Assembly (NCBI RefSeq): GCF_004331645.1
Contig: NZ_SJSK01000005.1
Location: 1 to 64,000 of the forward strand
Source of the DNA: Pedobacter frigiditerrae
Lineage (GTDB): Bacteria; Bacteroidota; Bacteroidia; Sphingobacteriales; Sphingobacteriaceae
Direction of reading: 5' to 3'
Length of the DNA stretch: 64,000 nt
In this document: positions 59,208 to 64,000 of the stretch, in pieces
How positions within the stretch are numbered: the first letter of the stretch is position 1
Layout of the letters: each line of letters starts with the position of its first letter
The notes under the pieces: model-generated
Told to the model about the DNA's origin: nothing
What the model saw: the letters and a program-made list of their open reading frames with translations, nothing else
The model's database searches: none
Translations under genes and position numbers: made by a program

Positions 59208-59657
59208 CTATTTTAAAATTTTAATTGTTGACTGAGAAGAATTAAAGTAAAAGATCTTATCATATAAGTTAGCCACCTTATTGTTTTTGATAAATTCTTT
59301 CGAGGTTGTTAGATCGCCCGCATAAAAGCTTTCCTCGATAATGACAAACCATAATTCTTTAATCCTTAATATTTTCCTCAAAGAAATCAGTTCGCTTGGC
59401 ATATATAAAAGTCTGTCAAAAGAATACCTGGTGTTGCAAAGAAGGTCACAGAAATAAATCCCCTTTTGAACACCATCCTCATCTACAATATTAATCGTAT
59501 CCCGATAATCGTTTATCTTCAAGGGCTGCTTGTAGGTGCGAATAAAACGGAACAGGTCAAAGACCTGGATGATCTTTTCCTCTTGCTGGACTTCTGATAA
59601 AAGACGATCATCCATTATCTGTGTGGTAAATTCCTGAAACATGTATGATAGATTCAT
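59208..59657 (-). CDS. Conserved protein of unknown function
   Basis: A 149-aa soluble protein (FQEFTTQIMDDRLLSEVQQEEKIIQVFDLFRFIRTYKQPLKI...), mostly helical, no signal peptide. Not recognised. First gene of a two-gene leftward unit with the barrel protein (5 bp apart) and divergent from the LytS/LytTR genes. That layout suggests regulation by the two-component pair, but no site was identified. Confidence 0.55.
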   Translation of the reverse strand: MNLSYMFQEFTTQIMDDRLLSEVQQEEKIIQVFDLFRFIRTYKQPLKINDYRDTINIVDEDGVQKGIYFCDLLCNTRYSFDRLLYMPSELISLRKILRIKELWFVIIEESFYAGDLTTSKEFIKNNKVANLYDKIFYFNSSQSTIKILK

Positions 59658-59823
59658 CGTTGCTTAAAAATATGAACAGGACAAAAGAAGTAATAAAAGG
59701 AAAGGCAATTTTCGTTATTATACCAACCGACTTACATTTTATACTAAATGCCAGCTCCCAATGGTTTAGTATAAAGAAAGGTATGGTTCGTATAATTTCT
59801 CATTATCGTGGCTTAGTTAGTCC

Positions 59824-59831
59824 TATATTTG
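59824..59831 (+). promoter_or_regulatory. Candidate -7 element of the LytS/LytTR operon
   Basis: TATATTTG matches TAnnTTTG, 28 bp before the ATG at 59860. Confidence 0.4.
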
Positions 59832-59859
59832 TTTAGCGTTTAATTTTTCACAAAAAGCT

Positions 59860-60942
59860 ATGGAATACGGCAAACAAGAGGTTCAGGAAACAAAGGTGAT
59901 CAGATTTATAACTGAAGATAATTATAGGCTCCTGCGCCATGTTGTACTTTTACTTGGCATCTTGGCTATCATATTCTTTTCAAAACAGGCAACAGAATAT
60001 AAGGGATCGATTAGGTATCTAAAAGTTTTGCTCATATACATCCCTTTGGTAGCCATGTGTTATATCAATATGAATATCCTAGTCCCGATACTTTTCTTTA
60101 AGGGCAAATATGTGATGTATTTTGTATCTCTTTTTATATTGGTCTTTATTTCCCTCGCAACCATTTCTAATGTTATGGAAGTGTATTTTCCACATAATGA
60201 CTTCATAGACAAAGAAATTGACCCCGATACCAGAAGAGGATTCTATGAGGGAATGGTGATATTGATCCCGATCATACTTGTTACCACAATGATTAAGCTT
60301 TTTCAGCAATGGATGAGGGATAATAAAAGGATCCGTGAGTTGAACAATATTACTTTCAAAATGGAATTGAATGAACTTAGAAACCAGATCAATCCACATT
60401 TTCTTTTCAATATGCTTAATGGGATCAAGTCTTTGGTTCGTGTAGATCCGGAAAAAGCGACGACCGTTATCATGAAACTATCCGAGTTTCTTCGCTATCA
60501 ACTTTATGAAAACAATGAAGAAAAAACACTGTTAAAGTCTGAAATACATTTTCTATCCAACTTTCTAGACCTGGAAAAACTGAGGAGGGATAATCTCTCG
60601 GTTAAGATTACAAGTAAGACAGAAGCTAAAATAATCAACAGTGTTTTTCTCCCACCAAACCTTTTTACCACTTTTGTAGAAAATGCGGTAAAGCATAGTG
60701 TAGATATCAATGGCTCAAAATCATTCATACATATCGACATTGATGTAGTTGGAGATCAACTTTTTTTTGATTGTGTCAATTCAAAAGACCCTAATTACAA
60801 ACCCTCTTCTAATATAAAAAGTGGAGGATTGGGATTGGGAAATATAAAACGCCGACTCGAACTTTTATATGGTGATAATCATATTCTTGATCTCAAATCG
60901 ACCCAGACCAAATATGAAATTAAATTAACAATACCATTATGA
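59860..60942 (+). CDS. LytS-type sensor histidine kinase
   Basis: A 360-aa kinase: four membrane segments in the N-terminal ~150 residues, then the LytS/His_kinase family H-box LRNQINPHFLFNMLNGIKSLV with the phosphorylated His and the FLDLEKLR segment. An ATP-binding domain follows (VENAVKHSV N-box, GGLGLGNIKRRL). Extracytoplasmic input is not apparent; the membrane domain itself may sense. Overlaps the LytTR regulator gene by 4 bp (ATGA), a classic two-component pair. Confidence 0.92.
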   Translation: MEYGKQEVQETKVIRFITEDNYRLLRHVVLLLGILAIIFFSKQATEYKGSIRYLKVLLIYIPLVAMCYINMNILVPILFFKGKYVMYFVSLFILVFISLATISNVMEVYFPHNDFIDKEIDPDTRRGFYEGMVILIPIILVTTMIKLFQQWMRDNKRIRELNNITFKMELNELRNQINPHFLFNMLNGIKSLVRVDPEKATTVIMKLSEFLRYQLYENNEEKTLLKSEIHFLSNFLDLEKLRRDNLSVKITSKTEAKIINSVFLPPNLFTTFVENAVKHSVDINGSKSFIHIDIDVVGDQLFFDCVNSKDPNYKPSSNIKSGGLGLGNIKRRLELLYGDNHILDLKSTQTKYEIKLTIPL

Positions 60943-61667
60943 ACTGTATCATAGTAGATGATGAACCCCTTGCAAGACAAGAAATGCAGGCCTTGATAAT
61001 GGATGTATCCGATTTGGAAATACTTGGCACATTCACTAATGCCCTAACGGCAATTATTTTTTTAAAAACAAATTCTGTAGACCTTATTTTTCTGGATATT
61101 GAAATGCCCATGGTTTCTGGACTGGAATTTGCAGCGCAACTTCCTAAAGACTCATTGATCATTTTCACTACAGCATATCCGAAGTATGCATTGGAAAGCT
61201 ACGAACTGGATGCGATTGACTATCTGTTGAAACCTATCGTAAAATCTAGACTCGAGAAAGCCATTAACAAAGCGAAATTATATAAGGGATTGCTAGCTGA
61301 TGACACTATAAAAAACACACTAGAAGCCAATACCGGAGATTTTTTATTGATAAAGGCAGATCGGAGATTTTACAAGATCAATTTCTTAGATATTCGCTTT
61401 ATAGAGGGCCTGAAAGACTATGTGGTTATATATGTCGGCAATCAGAAACTGATTACAGCCATGAACCTAAAGACTATCCATCAAAAAATTCCCCAACATC
61501 TATTTTTAAGGGTCAGCAAATCGTACGTCATCAATATCAATCTTGTGGATTCATTTGATCACCATAACATCTACCTTGGCGAAACAGAAATCCCATTGGG
61601 CGATGTATACAAAAAAGACTTCTTTAAATTATATTCGGGAGGAACGCTCAATTCCGATATGCCTTAG
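60939..61667 (+). CDS. LytTR-family response regulator
   Basis: A 242-aa regulator: REC domain (IIVDDE, phosphoacceptor Asp in LIFLDIEMP, Lys in LLKPI) and a C-terminal LytTR DNA-binding domain (FLLIKADRRFYKINFLDIRFIEGLKDYVVIYVGN ... RVSKSYVINI). It is translationally coupled to the LytS-type kinase. Targets unknown; the divergent barrel/unknown genes are plausible candidates. Confidence 0.94.
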   Translation: MNCIIVDDEPLARQEMQALIMDVSDLEILGTFTNALTAIIFLKTNSVDLIFLDIEMPMVSGLEFAAQLPKDSLIIFTTAYPKYALESYELDAIDYLLKPIVKSRLEKAINKAKLYKGLLADDTIKNTLEANTGDFLLIKADRRFYKINFLDIRFIEGLKDYVVIYVGNQKLITAMNLKTIHQKIPQHLFLRVSKSYVININLVDSFDHHNIYLGETEIPLGDVYKKDFFKLYSGGTLNSDMP

Positions 61668-61771
61668 ACAGTTAAAAAACATCCGAACTCAACGAACTGC
61701 ATAACCACCAATTTGAAGTTTTATTGACTTCCAATCGTCTCTGATGCTTTAAGGAAAAAACCTATTTCACA

Positions 61772-61798
61772 CATGCCTTCAAAAGAAAAGTAGGCATG
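61772..61798 (+). terminator. Hairpin after the LytTR gene
   Basis: Stem CATGCCT/AGGCATG around a 13-nt loop. There is no immediate T-run (TTTTT comes 12 bp later), so termination is uncertain. Confidence 0.35.
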
Positions 61799-61883
61799 AC
61801 ACTTACAATTTTTCGGATAGAAATCTCCTCAAGGATCCCAAGAGAGCAAACTTGTAACAAATTCATATATTAGTCTCCTCAAT

Positions 61884-62489
61884 ATGCAGGTAAATAATAT
61901 TCCAGATGACCGGACCCTTCTGGACGCAATGCGTCTAGGAGATGAACGTGCACTGGGGAAATTATACGACCGCTATTGGATGAAGCTGCTTTCAATTGCC
62001 ATGAATAGGCTCAATGTACAAACCGAGGCGGAGGAATGCGTTCAGGATGTTTTCATTGGAATATGGCGTAGAAGAGAATCGATTGTCGTTACCCATAACC
62101 TTGGCGCTTACCTTTCGGCTGCCATCAGAAATCAGGTACTCAATAGGTTGGCACAACGCTATACTAAAAAACATAATCCCGAGTTCCGACCGCAAAAAGA
62201 TTTGGCCTATGAAACAGCGGACTCAGGAATTTTAGCAAAAGATCTTTTGGCCCTTGTCGAAAATACCGTTTCTATACTTCCCGAAAAATGCCAAATGATC
62301 TACCGTTTGAGCCGAATGGATGGAAAGAGTAACAAGACCATTGCCTCCGAGCTTAATATCAGTGAAAAAACGGTAGAGGGTCATATCACAAAGGCGATTC
62401 AGGCCATTCGCAAACGTTTATCATCCGATATTACAATCATCCTTTGGACCACATTGGAATGGTATGTCAATTCCAAAATAAAAAATTGA
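61884..62489 (+). CDS. ECF-type RNA polymerase sigma factor
   Basis: A 201-aa sigma-70 family (ECF) factor. Region 2 is ALGKLYDRYWMKLLSIAMNRL ... AEECVQDVFIGIWRRRESI and region 4 is LPEKCQMIYRLSRMDGKSNKTIASELNISEKTVEGHITKAIQAIRKRL. It is typical of FecI-like factors of Bacteroidota that are paired with a FecR anti-sigma factor. The FecR gene follows 68 bp later, and a SusC-type receptor starts after that. It probably activates the receptor/outer-membrane genes in response to the receptor's ligand. Confidence 0.95.
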   Translation: MQVNNIPDDRTLLDAMRLGDERALGKLYDRYWMKLLSIAMNRLNVQTEAEECVQDVFIGIWRRRESIVVTHNLGAYLSAAIRNQVLNRLAQRYTKKHNPEFRPQKDLAYETADSGILAKDLLALVENTVSILPEKCQMIYRLSRMDGKSNKTIASELNISEKTVEGHITKAIQAIRKRLSSDITIILWTTLEWYVNSKIKN

Positions 62490-62557
62490 AAAATAATTGA
62501 TACCAAAGCAAGGGTAACATCAAAATGTCTTGACTTAGTAGGAAAACAGACTTATAG

Positions 62558-63688
62558 ATGAAGCCCATGATCAGCCAGTCCGAACTTGAAGAACTTGCGT
62601 ACAAATATCAAATTGGAACCATTACGGCAGCAGAAAAGTTATTGCTTGACGAATGGTACGGTGCCCATGATGATAGTTTTTTTTACCATAGTGATGAACG
62701 CGGTATTGTTCAACATCGGATGTGGAACGATATCCGTAATGCCATAAGCAAAAAAAGAAAGTTAAAGCTCTGGCCCAAACTGGTTGCAGCGGCCTGCATC
62801 GTCTTAATTAGCGGTGTTGCATTATATTTTACCTCAAAAGATAAAGTGTCAAGTGAAACCATATTCACAGGTACCCTAAAAGACATCAACCCGGGTAGTA
62901 ATAAGGCCATTCTCGTTCTTTCAGACGGAAAGCGTATAGACCTGACCACCTCAAACGGTGGCAACATTGCATATCAGTCTGGTACGGAGATCAAAAAACT
63001 TAATGGTGGTACATTGGAATATACTTCAAGTAACTCCGAAATTAAAAAAGCGGGTACGGGCTTTAATACCATTGAGACACCGGTTGGTGGAGAATACAAA
63101 TTAATCCTCCCCGATGGCTCAATGATATGGCTAAATTCCAGTTCGTCACTACGCTATCCTGTCAGCTTTGACAATAGAGAAACCAGAGAGGTAGAACTCA
63201 AGGGAGAAGCATATTTCGAGATTGCAAAGAACCCGTCCCATCCCTTCATCGTGCGCTCAAGAACACAAAAAATAACCGTACTTGGCACCCACTTCAACGT
63301 CAACAGCTATGATGATGAGCCCGAAACCAATACCGCTCTCCTTGAAGGTGCAATCAGCCTTTTCAATGGATCTATAAGTAAAAAATTGGAGCCAGGAGAG
63401 CGTTCCGTAAATAATGGAAAGGATATCAAGATTACCAAGGCTAATTTAAGCCAGGATATTGCATGGAAGAATGGATATTTTGAATTTCAGGAAACCGATC
63501 TAAAGACAGTAATGCGGCAGATCTCAAGATGGTACGGTCTTAGGGTATCGTATTCTGGGAAAATGCCTACGAAACGCTTTACAGGAAAGATCGGCAGGGA
63601 GCTCAAACTTTCAAGTGCACTTAAAATACTTCGGTACTTTGAGGTAAACTTCACTGTATCGGATAACGATATTTATATCAACAACTAA
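62558..63688 (+). CDS. FecR-family anti-sigma factor
   Basis: A 376-aa transmembrane anti-sigma factor. The cytoplasmic N-terminus ends near SKKRKLK, followed by a membrane segment (LVAAACIVLISGVALYF). The periplasmic FecR domain then has GGEYKLILPDGSMIWLNSSSSLRYP and ELKGEAYFEIAKNPSHPFIVRS, and the C-terminal DUF4974 part (FQETDLKTVMRQISRWYGLRVSY) interacts with the TonB receptor's signalling domain. All typical parts are present. Sits between the ECF sigma gene and the SusC-type gene. Confidence 0.94.
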   Translation: MKPMISQSELEELAYKYQIGTITAAEKLLLDEWYGAHDDSFFYHSDERGIVQHRMWNDIRNAISKKRKLKLWPKLVAAACIVLISGVALYFTSKDKVSSETIFTGTLKDINPGSNKAILVLSDGKRIDLTTSNGGNIAYQSGTEIKKLNGGTLEYTSSNSEIKKAGTGFNTIETPVGGEYKLILPDGSMIWLNSSSSLRYPVSFDNRETREVELKGEAYFEIAKNPSHPFIVRSRTQKITVLGTHFNVNSYDDEPETNTALLEGAISLFNGSISKKLEPGERSVNNGKDIKITKANLSQDIAWKNGYFEFQETDLKTVMRQISRWYGLRVSYSGKMPTKRFTGKIGRELKLSSALKILRYFEVNFTVSDNDIYINN

Positions 63689-63762
63689 CCTTTATCATTA
63701 ACCTAAACCAGACCACATGAGAGAAAACGTACATTAACCAATTTGACTGAGGAATCAAAAAA

Positions 63763-63793
63763 CCGCAGGGGCTCTTCGAACTTCCACCTGCGG
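63763..63793 (+). other. Hairpin in the leader before the SusC-type gene
   Basis: Stem CCGCAGG/CCTGCGG (7 bp) with a 17-nt loop, 98 bp before the receptor start. GC-rich in an AT-rich context. No T-run follows, so it is more likely a leader-RNA structure or a weak terminator between FecR and the receptor. Confidence 0.4.
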
Positions 63794-63890
63794 CCGTGAG
63801 GCCTTGGCTAAATCCCTTTCGACGCTTTGGTATATTCCAAGGACGTCCTGCTATTAAAAAAGATCAATTAACCAAAACCAAACAAAAGTA

Positions 63891-64000
63891 ATGAATTTTT
63901 ACACAAAGGCAGGGGCTGTATTCGCTATGCGATTTTTAGACGATCCCCAATTCAAAAAAAGGCTGATCATGAGAATTAACCTAACATTTTTTATCGTCCT
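63891..64000 (+). CDS. SusC/RagA-type TonB-dependent receptor, first codons only (cut by window edge)
   Basis: The frame starting MNFYTKAGAVFAM ... KKRLIMRINLTFFIV matches the N-terminal leader of SusC-type receptors that follow FecI/FecR pairs (MNFY..AG..., then a basic residue cluster and a hydrophobic signal stretch). Only 36 codons are inside the window. Receptors of this type import glycans or other oligomers with a SusD partner, expected just downstream. Confidence 0.7.
   Translation, partial: MNFYTKAGAVFAMRFLDDPQFKKRLIMRINLTFFIV

Overview
The window looks like a chromosomal segment of a Bacteroidota bacterium, most likely family Sphingobacteriaceae (Pedobacter-like). Evidence: AT-rich composition, many starts lacking a strong Shine-Dalgarno, TAnnTTTG-type -7 elements, an ECF sigma/FecR pair running into a SusC-type TonB receptor, LytS/LytTR and HisKA_2 kinases, OmpA-type and SusC-type outer-membrane proteins, and several Bacteroidota-typical small proteins. 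This assignment is inference from gene content; no rRNA or tRNA gene was seen.

Layout. 0-2.6 kb: the tail of an IS3-family transposase, an ABC exporter, and two copies of a short dispersed palindromic element with CGTCAT...ATGACG ends. 2.6-10.5 kb: a GNAT acetyltransferase, a membrane-anchored protein with a ZipA-like C-terminal domain, and an OmpA-type barrel protein paired with an ice-binding-type lipoprotein. 10.7-20 kb: a mixed accessory region. It holds a DHFR-like reductase, more dispersed repeats (including a tandem block), a Tat-exported alkaline phosphatase, a cluster of tiny ORFs, YegP, a receiver-domain protein and an apparent deletion scar. 20-30 kb: alpha/beta hydrolases, an aldo-keto reductase/AraC pair, and a detoxification cluster (isochorismatase-like hydrolase, amidohydrolase, MhqO-like dioxygenase, MhqD-like hydrolase, cupin).

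30-54.5 kb is the most interesting part. A sigma-54-dependent response regulator (REC-AAA-HTH) lies among three paralogous TPR-HisKA_2 membrane histidine kinases and a class III adenylate/guanylate cyclase. Around it are several operons of paralogous esterase-type alpha/beta hydrolases, metallo-beta-lactamase-fold hydrolases, an isochorismatase-like hydrolase, a catalase, a CRP-type regulator, and an outer-membrane barrel fused to an atypical kinase-like domain. Their upstream regions share an 18-bp palindrome (consensus TTRYCGAYATWTCGNYAA), present as pairs exactly 30 or 18 bp apart. It sits about 42-53 bp (once 104 bp) upstream of sequences that match, or nearly match, sigma-54 -24/-12 promoters. 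I read this as one regulon controlled by the local response regulator, probably an envelope, ester or oxidative stress response. The motif and geometry are visible in the sequence; the regulatory logic is inferred.

54.9-58.1 kb: a leftward operon (two NTF2-like proteins, an alpha/beta hydrolase, an NAD(P)-binding oxidoreductase) next to a CRP-type regulator gene. 58.2-61.7 kb: an outer-membrane barrel, an unknown protein and a LytS/LytTR two-component pair. 61.9-64 kb: the ECF sigma factor, FecR anti-sigma factor and first codons of a SusC-type receptor, cut by the window edge.
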